Part shown: positions 43,589-55,300 of the stretch, in pieces
Numbering within the stretch: position 1 is the first letter of the stretch
How the letters are laid out: each line of letters begins with the position of its first letter
DNA from: Rhodosorus marinus
Taxonomy: Eukaryota > Rhodophyta > Stylonematophyceae > Stylonematales > Stylonemataceae
DNA: 64,000 bases
Direction: 5' to 3'
NCBI GenBank assembly: GCA_029953675.1
Contig: JAMWBK010000005.1
Location: forward strand, 1,116,001-1,180,000
Position numbers and translations under genes: made by a program
The notes under the pieces: generated by a model
What the model saw: only the letters and a program-made list of their open reading frames with translations
The model's database searches: none
What the model was told of the DNA's origin: nothing

Positions 43589-45180
43589 ATGGTGATTTGT
43601 TCAACGAGCTTCGTTGGGTTGAGTGGATTAGATCTACCATGTTGTGTACGCACGTTAACTTGTCGACAGGTTCACTGGCTTCCAGGAGTTTTCGCACCGA
43701 AAGTTGAGGTGGTAACGAGTGAGGATGAAGGTCTCGTTCTCGGAGGACGAGGTTGTATCGCGAGGGATCACATTCCTCCTTGGGAGCCGGTGGTCAAAGT
43801 CGATTCTGAGGCGGTGATTAGAGTTCAGGTTGACAGCTCTGACGGAGTTCCTTGGTACATTCGACTCGCGCTAAGGTTCCTGAAGGAGAAGAGCGCTGGG
43901 GAGAACTCGAATTTCTCGGAATATGTGTCAATGATGGACTCGATTCGTGATGGGGAGAGGAGCGTGCTGATGGACAGAACAGTTTCCAGAGATGTAGGTG
44001 GCTTCAAATCCTGAGCTTGGTGGCATGTGCTCGAGATTCACAGACTAGCTGCTTGCCCCAACGAAACGAACAGATCCATTGGTATGAGTATCTCCGCGCA
44101 GACGTTGAAAACTACTACAGGGCAGTTGAGGATTCTTTCGACGGAGAATTGATGGACTTGTGCAGATCCATTACCGAATGGAGAAGAGCCCTCTGGATCT
44201 CTCATTCCCGAGCGTTTGCTCTCCCTCCAACTGGGAAGGAAATCGCCCTCATCCCAATGGTGGATATGTTCAACCACGTCACTCGCGCAAACTCGGAGCT
44301 GGTTTACGACGAGGTGACAAACTCCTACGATATTGTGAGTCTTGCCGTTCGTAAACCCCTCTGCCTTTTTTGATTAGTCGGGAAGGACCCCTTGACAACT
44401 CACACTGCTTCGAACAATGTAGGTTTTTGAAAACGATCTTTCCGCTGGAGAGGAGATCCTCATAACCTACGGTGGTCTTAGTAACGACATTTTGCTGCCG
44501 TATTTTAATTTTATAGAACACGCTAACCCCGTAGACACTTACTATTTGACTTATCGGCAGCTTGCAGCGGCCTTAAGAGCTGTTTGTCCACCCACGCATG
44601 GTTCAGCAGAAGAACCGGAAGCCCGTCAGGATGGGCTTCCTAGTCAACTGCAGCTTGAAGTTTTGCAACGTGCGGGTGCACACTGGGAGGGAGAAAGAGG
44701 ATTGCTCATCGGACTTGACGGGCCATCAGAAACGCTCATGCTAGTTACTAGGGTCCTAATCAGTGATGAGGAGACTCTGCACGACTCGGACCCTTCCAGT
44801 TTTGCAAAGGTGCGTGCAGGTCCGTGAGGATGCTTCCTGCCAAAGTTTGCTGTGATTTGACGTCCCGACTATCCCATTATGTATTCTTGAAGGCCAAGGA
44901 TCTCTCGAGTGAACTGGTGGTATGGGAAACGCTTGAATCTGTACTAGAGGCCGAGGAGGAGAGGATTTCGAAATGGCTGCACAAGAGTCAGGACGAGGGC
45001 GTGTCCCCGACAATAGTCGATTTCGCGAAGGAAAAAATTCGGACTATCTCCAGCAGCCTTCGGGTTGTGAGGTGGTGGCGTGATGTATCAGAAAGAGTTG
45101 GCAGAGTAACTACAGTACTTTTACCTCCCGGAAGAAGCACCATCCCCGTGCCCATTCTAGATGAACGAGGAATGAGGTAG
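43589..45180 (+). CDS. SET-domain protein methyltransferase of the Rubisco LSMT/SETD3-6 type, four exons
   Basis: Exons run to 43993, then 44074-44334, 44423-44809 and 44893-45180; from ATG 43589 this gives 446 residues. The split SET fold starts at GLVLGGRGCIARDHIPPWEP. The inserted helical iSET region includes RRALWISHSRAFALPP (compare WAFGILRSRAF). The catalytic SET-C core is IALIPMVDMFNHVTRANSEL (NH motif) followed by AGEEILITYGGLSNDILLPYFNFIE. The C-terminal half fits the Rubis-subs-bind helical domain (LESVLEAEEERISKWL). Relatives methylate lysine (Rubisco large subunit, aldolase) or actin histidine. The substrate cannot be told from the sequence. The start is uncertain: an overlapping ATG in another frame gives FNELRWVEWI, closer to the family N-terminus. 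It converges with the aminotransferase gene, 119 bp apart. Confidence 0.85.
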
Positions 45181-45299
45181 TTGTGACGAGGGACATCTTT
45201 CGGTCTACGGTCTTCGGTTAGTACATTGATGAACGTTAGTTTGTTGATGGATAAGAACGAATCGCTCCGAGTTGGATGCAGGGTTTCTCGACGTAGCAG

Positions 45300-46663
45300 T
45301 CAGTTTTCCCCAGAGTCGAGTGCCTTCTTAAGCACCGAAACTACGGTAACTTGGTCCTCGTAGGTCAACCAGGCGTGGATCGGTAGGCTAATGACCTCGT
45401 CACCCGCCTCTTCGCATATAGGAAATGTTCGCCCGGATGCAAACGCTGAGTAGGCTGGCTGCTGGTGGATACTTCTGTCGTAATAGATTGCGAACCCTAT
45501 TTCCTTCTGTAAGAAACCCTGCCTTACGCGTTCCCTCCGCCCCTCTCCAGATTGATTTTCTGACTTGCTGATCCTGTAGGTTGTTACAATGTCGGGGTTC
45601 ATCTTTCAGCGAACAGAGTTTGTACTCACAGTTCCGGTTTCATTGCGAACGGTAATTGCTCTGTTAGGCAAGCACGAGATCCTACCTTATTGTATAGACG
45701 GCATAAACGTGTTTAGCAGACGCTTTCACCACGGGAGCCTCTACACCCTCGACGTCCTCGAGCAGTTTGGCATATCTCTGAGCTGCAAGTATCCTCTTCT
45801 CGAGCATACTGTCCAAATGCTTGAGTTTCACAAGCAGAATAGCCGCCTGCATTGTATCCAATCTGGCGTTTGTTCCCACCAAGGAAAACAGCTTAGTCAC
45901 CCCATCTTTGCCGTGCACTCTGAGCGACCTAATCGTAGCCGCAATGGTGCCGTCCGATGTGAAAACTGCACCGCCATCTCCGCAGCAAGCCAGTGGCTTG
46001 GTAGGGAAAAAGGAAGTAGTACCAATAACACTACTGCTGCATGAGAACAGTTCTCCACGACGAGCGCCGAAGCTTTGTGCGCCGTCTTCGATCACAGGAA
46101 TGCTAGGTCCTGAATTGAATGAAATGATCGAAAACAATCAAACTTGAGAAAACGAAAACAGAGCGAAGCCCGTGGGAAAACGGTAACTTGAGCTCAATCT
46201 CGGCCAGGGTCCTCTTACCTACAGCATTCTGGATTCCGACAACATCCGCCATTTGGCCAAAAATACTCACGGGAATAACAGCTTTCGTCTGGGTGGTGAC
46301 AGCAGCTTTGACGGCCTCTGGCTCAATTAGATAAGTCTCCGGATTGACATCGACAAAGACAACCTTGGCACCGAGAAACGCGATGACCTCTGCTGAAGAT
46401 ACCCAAGAAAACGGTGACGTAATAACCTCATCACCCGTTCCAATGCCAAGAGCCATCAACGCTAGCAAAAGAGCATCCGTTCCCGACGAGACACATATAC
46501 AATGGCTAGCACCACAGTACCTCTTCAACTTCTCCTCCAACTCCCTAACCTCACGTCCCATGATGTACTCCCCACGGTCCATGACCCCGGAGACTGCTGA
46601 ACGCATCTCCTCCCCGAGGACTTCGTTCTCTCGTCTCAGATCAACAAGAGGTATCGCACCCAT
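45300..46663 (-). CDS. DegT/DnrJ/EryC1/StrS-family PLP sugar aminotransferase, WbpE/WlbC-like, four exons
   Basis: Exons on minus are 46219-46663, 45686-46109, 45630-45660 (only 31 bp) and 45300-45563, encoding 387 residues. Family features in order: IPLVDLRRENEVL, GEYIMGREVRELEEKL, CVSSGTDALLLALMALGIG, TGDEVITSPFSWVSSAEV, VIPVSIFGQMADV, VIEDGAQSFGARR, TSFFPTKPLACCGDGGAVF with the Schiff-base Lys, TNARLDTMQAAIL, and the C-terminal YYDRSIHQQPAY and VISLPIHAWLTYED. The closest known pattern is WbpE/WlbC, which aminates UDP-3-keto-N-acetylglucosaminuronate for bacterial surface glycans, but specificity in this superfamily cannot be set by eye. In an alga it may serve cell-wall or glycoprotein sugars. 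Four exons and GT-AG introns show it is a resident nuclear gene, whatever its origin. Confidence 0.92.
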
Positions 46664-48057
46664 ATCCACTACTTCTACAAAATCGACCTCAAGAAAATTC
46701 AGACCGTCTTCTATTACTTAAACGACATCACAAAGCCACAAACAAAAAAAAGTTCCATTTCCATTTCCATATAAAGCAATCCTCCAACCCTGACCACCTT
46801 CCTCAGCACACACCACTAAACCCTACAGCGTTATTGACGTACACGAGGAATTCATGAGGCAGAAGCGCATCTCTTCTTGAAGGTCTACGCTTTATCTTCT
46901 TCGTCTTCAGTTAATGTATCGGATACGTTTTCGATTCTCTGACTGATTAACCAGGTCTCTGGCTTGACAGATGTGATGAACAGACCAGTTCATCTTGAAT
47001 GCGGACATTTCATCTTCCCTTCTCGCCCTCCGTTGATGGATCAGATACTTGCCGGATTCTCCGACTGATCGACCAAGTCTGTGCGCTTGGCAGATGTGAT
47101 TGTGCAGAGAACTTCATCTTAAACCACTACCTTTTCGTCTTCTTTGTCTTCAGTTGATGCATCAGATACCGCCTCTCGATTTCGAGCTCTGTCGCCTGTA
47201 TGTTTTGCTTTCGATCTGGAGGTGTCTAACTCGGATGGGAAATCCTTTACGTCTCTGTCGATCCCTCAAATACTTTTCGAGCTCTGGACTTGAAGTAAAA
47301 GGTCTGTGTTGTCTTTTGTTTAAAAGCTTCTTGAACTCCCAAACACAGACCTCTTAAAGTGCTCGTAGCTTCAGCTTTTCTTCAAAAAGCTCTTTCACCC
47401 CTCTCGTCTGGTAGTACTTAACCAGGTCGTCATTGGACTCGGTTTGGCTAGGTATGTACATGTTGACAGACAGCCTTTGCAGTCTGAAACTGTTGAGCAG
47501 GTAACTAGACTTGCATGCGCTCTTTCTTTGAAGAGAAGCGCATCCGTTTGTGCATCGCCTATGTTTCTCGGCTTATTCGAGAAGCCGCTCTGAACGGTGG
47601 TGAAGTCGGCTTTTACGTTTGGTGAGAGGAGAGGGCAGAGACGCGTTGCGTTGCGTTAGGAGAGTTTTCACGTGGACAGTCTGCACTCTTTGAAGATAAC
47701 TTGGGCCTCTTTGCTGTGGGTTTGTTTTCTGGTAGCCGGGGTTTGCTGGTTTGTTTCTGCTTTAGAAGCAATCATTTCACGCCGGCTGTGGAGCAAAGGG
47801 GTGGCAGAGGTCGTGGGTCGTTTAGTGACGGGTTTTGTTAGTTCTGGTTTTGCTGATTGAAAGCTCAGGTCGAGGGTGTAAGTTTTGTTTGGTTTACCCT
47901 CTTGTTTGTTGGGGATTTTGGAGATCGCTCGATGCTTTGGGTTGGAGCAGGTTTTTCAACCTGCGGTTGGGAATGATGCATAAGAAGTAGGATGTGATGT
48001 TGTAGGAATTCATCACAGGGCCGAGGGGAGTTGTTGAATGGGGAAGTTCTAGAAACA
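46664..48057. other. Unassigned region with a tandem array at 46890-47210
   Basis: No gene recognised. Apart from the array, the stretch carries T-rich sequence and two short frames (47100-47357, 47672-47860) without recognisable domains. The last few hundred bases are the 5' flank of MRS2. Confidence 0.4.
46890..47210 (+). repeat. Tandem array of about 121-bp units, about two and a half copies
   Basis: Markers such as TTAATGTATCGGATAC, TTGATGGATCAGATAC and TTGATGCATCAGATAC recur near 46911, 47033 and 47153. Shared blocks include TCTCYGACTGATYRACCA and CAGATGTGATK, with CTTCATCTT near unit ends. Two copies are preceded by GTCTTCAG, acceptor-like, as in other arrays of the window. Confidence 0.8.
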
Positions 48058-50330
48058 ATGGGGGAGAATAATAATTTCAGGATTGTACCAAGCACAACGC
48101 AAGATACAGACCTCAACAGGATGTCGGAACGAAGTCTCGGAGGTGATTCTCTCGTGAGGACGCCGTCGGTGATGTCTGAGGCGGATATGTCCTTTTACCG
48201 GGACTCGCTTAAGGCAGTTCCACGTTCGGATTCGTTTCATAGAGGGGTACTCACGATGCGGCGCTCAGATTCATTTCACATGGAAGAATCGTAAGGATTG
48301 TCTCAGTCGTCTTGTTAGCCAGGAGTGGGTCTTGGACTACTTGTGTTCTTATCGTTTCTCTCCAACCTATTCCAAATATGCTTTAGGACGATTGAAGAAT
48401 CGGTATTGGGGATGCGACTCCGCCGAGTGTCATTGCAGAGACAAATACATTCTGAAGCGGTGGCTGTCGAAACAGGTTGGGATGCAGATGATAGAAAGTA
48501 CCTTTCAATTGGAGCACCACATGAGTATCTGGATCTGGACCCGATAAGCTCCCAGGCACCGGGAACGAGAAGGGAGCATTTGCTTGAATGCCTGGAAATC
48601 TTTCCCAGCGGAGATTCAAGGCCCCGAAGCGTGAGTGGATTCCTTGCTGAGCCACCGCCCACGTCACCTCGCCACTTCTAAAGACCGGCCATTTTTGTCT
48701 CCGGAAATTAATTTCAGATTCCCCGCTCGTACATACTCGGCATTGCGAAGGAATCAGAAGGAAGCAATGTATCCCACAACAGCAAAGGCATAAAGAAGCG
48801 GGCGATGAGACAGCAGTTAGGTAACTGCCTTCAGTTCAGAGATTTTCGCCAGGTAGGGAAATTGATGACAACACTACACAAACTCTGAGACATGGCAGTT
48901 CTCGCGAAATTTTCGTGGGCGATTGAGAATCCCCTCGAGACTCCCCGTTGACAGCAGACAAACTCGTAAACGTCCAGGTTGACCCCGCTTTCCTTGGGAA
49001 GCCGGCCATCTCGGTCCGAAGAAATGCCATCGTTGTTTCTCTGCTAGAAATTCGAGCCATTTTGCTTTTCAACAGATGTTTTCTCTTCAACTTGGACGGT
49101 TTGTCAAAGCCGCAGACGGATGTGGTCCTTAGCAGAATCAAGTACGTTGGAAAAATCCGCCAGTCAAGCGCCTCCGTGTGAAGTTGGATGCTACGCGCCT
49201 TTCTTCGATTTCACGTTACTTGTTGTGCGGCACTTAGACAATGCTGCAGCACCTGAACCACTGATTCCTACTGCTTCCCGTGATTCCAGGGATGGGAGAG
49301 AGAGCGCCGATGTGTCTGAGAGCGGGCAGAACTACGATTTTGAATTCTGCGCTCTGGAAGGGCTGCTCCAGGCTCTGACGACCAGACTGGAGAAAGACTT
49401 TTATCAGATGAATGACGAGATTCTTCGATGGGTAGACACCCTCGCGAACATCCTTTTCACACCGGTTTTGGAAGGTTTTCGAGCATCCAAGGGAAAACTG
49501 AATCGAATGTTGACCAAAATCGAGGAGAACCAAGTCGTACTAGACGTGAGCGACACAAATTGGATTTTAGGGACAGTTGTGAAGATTACCTGCATCTGCC
49601 ACCAACTCAGGAGCTTCTCCCCTTCGCCCTTTTGTTGCTTCTTGTTTCAGACCTTGCTGGACGATGATGAGGAAATGGCTAGCATGTATTTAACAGAGCT
49701 TCACAGAAACCCGGGCTCCATGAGGCAAACTATAGATCACGAGGAGATGGAGATGCTTTTGGAGAACTATGTACAGGTTATTGACGATATCTCCATAAGA
49801 GGAAAAGTTCTCATGGAAACTCTTCAAGATGCGGAGAGCTTGGTCGAGCTGCGCCTCGATGCTCTACAGAATAGATTGCTCCTCGTGAACTTGATTATTC
49901 AGTCGGTGGCTGTCGTCGTGGCTTTTGGAAGCATGGTAGGGCACCCAGCCGGCTGGGCTCGTCCAGCACGCACTCTATGAACGGAATTGCGTCCGCGCAC
50001 CCTCTGACTAATGGTCGAGCTAATGATTTCGCTTTGTCCCTTGGATATTAGATCACGGCAACATTTGGTATGAACATGCTGCTCCCACCGGCATGGTCTG
50101 AACTTCCCAGCAGCAAGTATTATTTCTACGGCGTCACCGCGTTCATCTTATGCGTGATGATCTTTGGGCTTGCTGGCGTCTATCTGTGGACGGTCAGATC
50201 AGGGATCTATACTATAGACTCTCCTCATTCAATACGGCGGAATCGACTCGGGAAACTCATCGGCGCCGAGGGAGGGGATGGGCTTCCAGAAGTGGGAGGA
50301 TCAAACAAGCGTCACGCCAAATCACAGTGA
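48058..50330 (+). CDS. MRS2: MRS2/ALR-type CorA-family magnesium channel, seven exons
   Basis: Exons 48058-48290, 48387-48630, 48718-48852, 48978-49141, 49290-49545, 49651-49935 and 50052-50330 encode 531 residues. The N-terminal 150 residues are Ser-rich and disordered, with a twice-occurring RSDSFH motif (VPRSDSFHRG, MRRSDSFHME) that suggests regulatory phosphorylation. The soluble domain has QVDPAFLGKPAISVRRNAIV, LLEIRAILLF, and after the fourth intron DFEFCALEGLLQALTTRL and the stalk helices DDEEMASMYLTE and EMEMLLENYVQVIDDI. TM1 leads into the signature ITATFGMNML (GMN), followed by TM2 (FYGVTAFILCVMIFGLAGVY). GMN channels are pentameric Mg2+ pores of mitochondria, plastids or vacuoles. 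I see no clear organelle presequence. The acceptor at 49290 was chosen to link RIK to DGRESADV in phase. Confidence 0.95.
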
Positions 50331-50459
50331 CTGAGATAGTGACGAAGTATCTGGTAATATGACTTACTAACTGGTGAATTTTTTTTATAGAATATTCCTC
50401 TTGATGCTATTTTGTTGGAGATCTATAAATTTCACAGAGCTCAAGAGACGATCACCCCC

Positions 50460-51270
50460 TCACGTTTTGCCCTTTTTCGCCGAATTTTCGTCTTCCAGCT
50501 CGTCCGCCAATGCTGCAAGTTCTTCATCTGACAGTTCTTGATACCTGGAGATTTAGACACCATCCACGGCCTGGGTAAGGACTTGCGCTCAGGTCTGCAG
50601 GACGGGACTTTTCAACTCAAGAGCTACGAACCTTGCTTCTAAGACCCCGTCTTCATAGTCCCGCAGCTGCTGTGCGTATGTCATGTTTTTGGTCCCAACA
50701 CGGAAAAGATAACTTCCGGTCCACGCCAAAATCAGGAGGACCATCACTACGGCGGTTACCCAAAGGCCTTGAACAACAGCACGCAAACGCAAAATACCAT
50801 CATTGAGTTCAGAATGCTTATGTTAAAGTTCCGTAAGCTTGAAGCTTCCCGCCCCTCTCTACCTACCTGCGGTCTGGTCAGGGACGCCGAGTTGTTTTAG
50901 CCCCTCATTAGCCAGGAGAGGAACGGTAATGAGGACCACAGTGAGGATAAGCACATCCTTGTTGGTCGTTGCGAGCTTAAATCCATCCTACTTTTTCCCA
51001 TTCCCAAGCACGAACAAAAATCTTAGACAAGCCAGTTCCTACAAGACGTCCCAAGGGCACCTTCAACCAGCTCTGAACGGCCAAGCGTACCTTATCACCC
51101 CCTCCAGACATGCACACCGCGACTCGTCTTGAATCCAAACCTCTGGATCTCTGACGTCCAACGGTACGAGCTCCAAACATAGATGAAGATCTTCCACAGA
51201 CCTTACTGCCAACTCTCCCAATAGACGAAATTCCGTTTCCGAGACTCACAAAAGCAAGCTTCGAATCCAT
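50460..51270 (-). CDS. DUF3007 plastid membrane protein of cyanobacterial origin, four exons
   Basis: Exons on minus are about 51061-51270, about 50867-50975, 50632-50767 and 50460-50544, giving 179 residues. The first junction is the least certain. The N-terminus (MDSKLAFVSLGNGISSIGR, then Arg/Ser-rich up to VAVCMSGGG) is a plastid transit-peptide candidate. Two membrane segments follow (VLILTVVLITVPLLA and LWVTAVVMVLLILAWTGSYL). Between and after them come the DUF3007 hallmarks LGVPDQTAGLW, YLFRVGTKNMTYAQQLRDYE and the tail YQELSDEELAALADELEDE (compare SPEELAxLQAEIE). The acceptor TTCAAG before GCCTTTGG restores the family sequence QTAGLW. The family is found in cyanobacteria and algae; its role is not established. 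The gene converges with MRS2, with 129 bases between the two stops. Confidence 0.85.
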
Positions 51271-52861
51271 TTTCGATCAGAAAAACTACAACAAAAAAAA
51301 TCAAAAGAAGTTCTACGAGACACCCTCCGCAAGCCTCCCCTTCACCAACTCGCGCTTCGACAATACCGAGGTAAAGAACTAGTGGTCAACAATCCTAGAA
51401 GAACGGTTTAGAAGGCAGACTAATTCTCTAATCCATTTTCAATCCAGTTCCCTAAGACCGGTTTTGACGTCTACCTAGCTATCTCCACACCGCACACACA
51501 ACCCGGTCCAATTCGAACGTTGATAAGATGACTTGTGGTTCCTGGATCAGTAGGAAAGGAACAAGGACGCACCCCAAGGACGCAAGAAGGTTTCGTCATT
51601 CCTCAGGTCTTCAACGAAGCGAGGTGGTCCAGAACGATGGGGACAATTCCTCTCTCAAATACAGGAAACTGTAGAACAGAGAAGACGCACTCAGACAAAC
51701 GGGTTCGCTCCCTACGTCGGTGGGCAGGTGGAGAACGCCCCGCCTCTGTGGGCTTCGATACCGTTGACGTGATGTCGGCATCCCAGCTAGACGAGACAAC
51801 TCGGGTACTGCGGACTCCTCTGATACCCTTGTTTCAACACGTAAATGGACCGATGCGGGTAGTGCCGACTACTCTGAGACCCTTGTTTCAACGCGTGGGT
51901 TGAGCCGTTTCCGCCCTCACTGAACTCTGGAGAACGACCTTGCTGCTCAAGAAGAGATCTTATATTTTGCCCTTGGGTTTTCGTATTTCAAAAACCTTGT
52001 GTGTCCCAACAGATGTGGCTTAGCCCTCCGACCCACTAGAATGGAGGAATCATGTATGCCATTTACGTAACCTGCCACAAACGGTGGTTAGATAGATCAT
52101 TCCCTCAGCTTTGTCTTCTTGTGAAGGGATCCGAATCAGTACAGTACGGAATAGTCGTGGGTAGATTGTGTGGCTAAGCTCAAGCTCTAGTTCCCCTAGC
52201 GTCTGTTAAGGACAGGAAGATCTCCGACCTTCCTGATGAGGAATTTTCGTTCACTGTCCATGCTCCTTTCCCAATATCGCGGAAAGAACGTAACGAAAGG
52301 CGAATCGAAGCGGTGGAGGTGAAGAAGCCAAAATCCGGCTGAAGAAACAGCAACAAGCTTTCTTCATGCCGACGACGATCGCTCGACGACTGCGAATGAA
52401 GTGGCGTTTATAAACTCGACAAGTTTTTACTGGCCGTGTTCACCTGATTGCGGGATTGTGGGAGCACTCACACCCACGTCGATGCGCCAGGTTGGTAGCG
52501 CCTCACTCTCCGCGGGCTGGCTTTCCTTTTGAGGTGCAGTTGAAACCAAGTGAGTGAACTGGTAGGGCATCCACAACGACAAGCGGAGGAGAGACAGAAA
52601 AAAACTTTGTTTTAGCTCTTTTCTGTTTTTCCTTTATCGAAGAATTCTCATGTCTAGACCTATTGCCTGTACTATGGATTCTTTCTCTATCTAGTCCTGG
52701 GATCTCTTAAAAAATCTTCTACATCGTCCGCTATAAGTATTCTTTCTGCTCCGGAAGATTTCTTGCGATATCAACCTGGTCCTTACACTCCCTGGGTACT
52801 TTCTTTTTCCGAACGAAGCGGGAGTTCTCAATTAGCTACCACCCCCTCAACGAGCGGCGTG
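51271..52861. other. Unassigned region with a short tandem duplication
   Basis: No gene recognised. A 122-codon plus frame (51535-51903) includes the duplication at 51801-51896. The rest holds only short frames. Confidence 0.4.
51801..51896 (+). repeat. Direct repeat, about 41-bp units 55 bp apart
   Basis: The two copies both begin CGGGTA.TGC and end ACCCTTGTTTCAACRCGT, with several substitutions between them. Confidence 0.85.
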
Positions 52862-54215
52862 TTATTGACCACCTCTCGATGAGTAATGTGATACTGGGTT
52901 AATGTTCTTCAGAACCGGTCGCGCGTTCTCGGTGACAGTCTGTTGTCTAAGTATTTTAACTGCTTCTGGAGAGATCTGCGGCGGAAAAGACAGGAGGCTT
53001 TTGATTAGACTGGAAAGCTGAGGATGAGAAAATGCAAGCTCGTGGAGCTGTTGGATTCTGATGCGGAATATCAACCTTGTACTTCTTGTCCACGAGGACC
53101 CAAGTGACTTTCTCGCTGCATGGCGGTGTCGTTAGGGACCCTTGCCACTGGAAATAACCCTCTCGACCGGTGTGCAGAAGGGTCTTGGGGCTCACCCAGA
53201 ACTGACCCTTGTCCAAGTCCTTCAAAATATTCAACACTTCTTTTCCAGATTGCTCATTGGCTTTTGGAGATGATTCGAATACGAGACCAACGACGAGAAT
53301 TTTGCCAGTGTCCGGCTGAATATGGACCAGATGCAGTTCCGCGTCTCCCCTCGACCCATCAAAAACGTTCTCGGCGGGAGTATGCATATGCATCTGTTAC
53401 ATAAGAGCACAAAGAAGAGGCGAAAGCGTTCCACGCGTATGAGAAAGATATGTTTCCGGTGCTTAGACAGACAGGCGCAAGCGGTGGCATTACCTGCTTG
53501 AGAGCGTATTTTTCTCCCTTAAATCTGATTCCGCCGCATTTCCAGGTTTCCTCACTGTCACAGAAGAAGTGAGGATTCGAGTGAATGGTTTTCAACCTGA
53601 ACCGTGAAGGTCTTCTGTCGTAGAAGACTAAGCCCTGAACATTTGACCTCCTCTTGAAACTCGCAGAGGTACAGATTGATATCTGGCAACACACGCATAG
53701 TACCTTCAGAGCACGAACGAAATGGTTCTACGCGAGTACCTGACGGATCGGATCATATTGCGTACCGGAGACTGCTGCTTGCCGTTGCAGTCCGGGAAGA
53801 ACTCTCCCCACTTCGACGGCCCATCGGGTGCGTCCTCGTTGTAGCTCCATTCGATCGCCGCGGCGTTGGCATTTTGCGGTAAAATTGATACTGGAATGCG
53901 ATTCAACAAAGAGGATTACGCGTTTAGAGAAACCATCAAAATCAAGTCGTCAGGCACCAGTTTGCGCGACCTACAAGCATCCAAATTCAATCTCGAACCA
54001 GCAGCAGCAGCCGTAATTGCGACAGCAACACCCATCGCCGCGCCCCCTCTGATCGCGGCGTCCCTGATAGTACTAGGTCGCTCAGCACTACAACGACAAA
54101 CATCACTGCCCTTCCTCGCCGTAGGCCGACCTCCACTAAACCCGTAAACAAACGCCCCGCTCATACTACTCAACGGCCTCCCTTCAAGTTTATTTAATGC
54201 ATACCCAATTTCCAT
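52862..54215 (-). CDS. Alpha-type carbonic anhydrase with a lumen-type bipartite leader, five exons
   Basis: Exons on minus are 53975-54215, 53766-53890, 53494-53682, 53076-53393 and 52862-52975, encoding 328 residues. After the leader the mature protein begins near IEWSYNEDAPDGPSKWGEFF and NGKQQSPISI (the QSPI motif). Zinc ligands sit in QMHMHTPAENVF (two His of HxH) and AELHLVHI (third His, with the gatekeeper Glu). LTTPPCSEKVTWVLV is the conserved TTPPC/W turn, and the C-terminus TVTENARPV matches NARPVQ. The enzyme hydrates CO2 reversibly. The N-terminal 80 residues combine an Arg/Ser-rich stretch with a hydrophobic segment (GGAAMGVAVAITAAAAG) and NANAAA just before the mature start, as expected for export to the thylakoid lumen or secretion. 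If lumenal, it would resemble CAH3 of Chlamydomonas. The zinc site is complete; the location is inferred. Confidence 0.93.
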
Positions 54216-54419
54216 GATACAAACAATCCAGGCCCCACCCCCAAAACCCCCAACCCCACACCGCCCCACGCGCAACCCAACAAAATTTTGTCTTTACCAA
54301 TCTCAATACCAGAAGCACTATACAAAAGTCTTCTCACATTAACCTCTCACTGATTCACACACACACGTCCAATCCCTAATTAAAAAAGTTTCAAGCTCCC
54401 TTTTCTTTCTTCATACACA

Positions 54420-54462
54420 TAACACACTACTCACACACACACACTCTCTCTCTCTCTCTCTC
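54420..54462. repeat. CA/CT dinucleotide microsatellite
   Basis: ACACAC units run directly into about ten CT units. Confidence 0.9.
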
Positions 54463-55300
54463 GCTTCCTCATTCACCTCATCCTCTCGTAAAACCCTCTC
54501 TCCCCACCAACACAAAGCAGATTCAATCTCAAAACCCCGATTTTGAATCAAATCCTCGAAAAACACCCCATTTCTCAAACATTTCGCCGATCATCAAATA
54601 ATCGTCTTTTTCAACGCTATCAGATCAACAAATACTCAGCAATATCCCACCCCCCTCCTCCCCCACCCCTTTTTCCCATAGGCCCGATAATTATTTCTAA
54701 ACAGAGGGGGGGGAGGGGGGGGTTAGGAAAGGAGATGTGAGGGTCCAAACACCTAATTTGGATTACAAAAAAGGATGCTTTCATGTCTCGGGGGAAAAAA
54801 AAAACGGCAAGAAACATCTCGAACTCGTTAAATCAGCCTAGAATCGATGATTCTTATCGAATGTTAGAATTTCCGAGTAGGTGAGGGGTGTTGATGGTCG
54901 TGATTATATTTTTACTATTGTATACTACGTTGTACTAACGATTTTTAATTGAATATTTTTTTTTTGGTTTTTTGTCATAGTTTTGGATATTCTGTCTGTT
55001 GAGTTTTTGGGGAACTAGCGAAAAATGAAATGCATCAGTTTGTGTTTACGTTAAGATGGAAAAGTACTAGGAATTTCACCGCCGGGGGAGGGGGGTTGGC
55101 TAGGGTTTTGGCCGTTTTGTTTTGTTTTTCTTTGTCAATGTATTTGACATGCAATTCTGTGTTTCTAGTGGGTCTCAAGTTGTTTTTCTTCCCGTTCTAC
55201 GGATTGTGGAAGAGGCGCTTCTCGTGTGTAAGGGCGAAAATCATGGGAGGCGGCTGTGGCGGAAGCTCTTTTTGATCTTTGGTGCTATATGGCACAAGCC

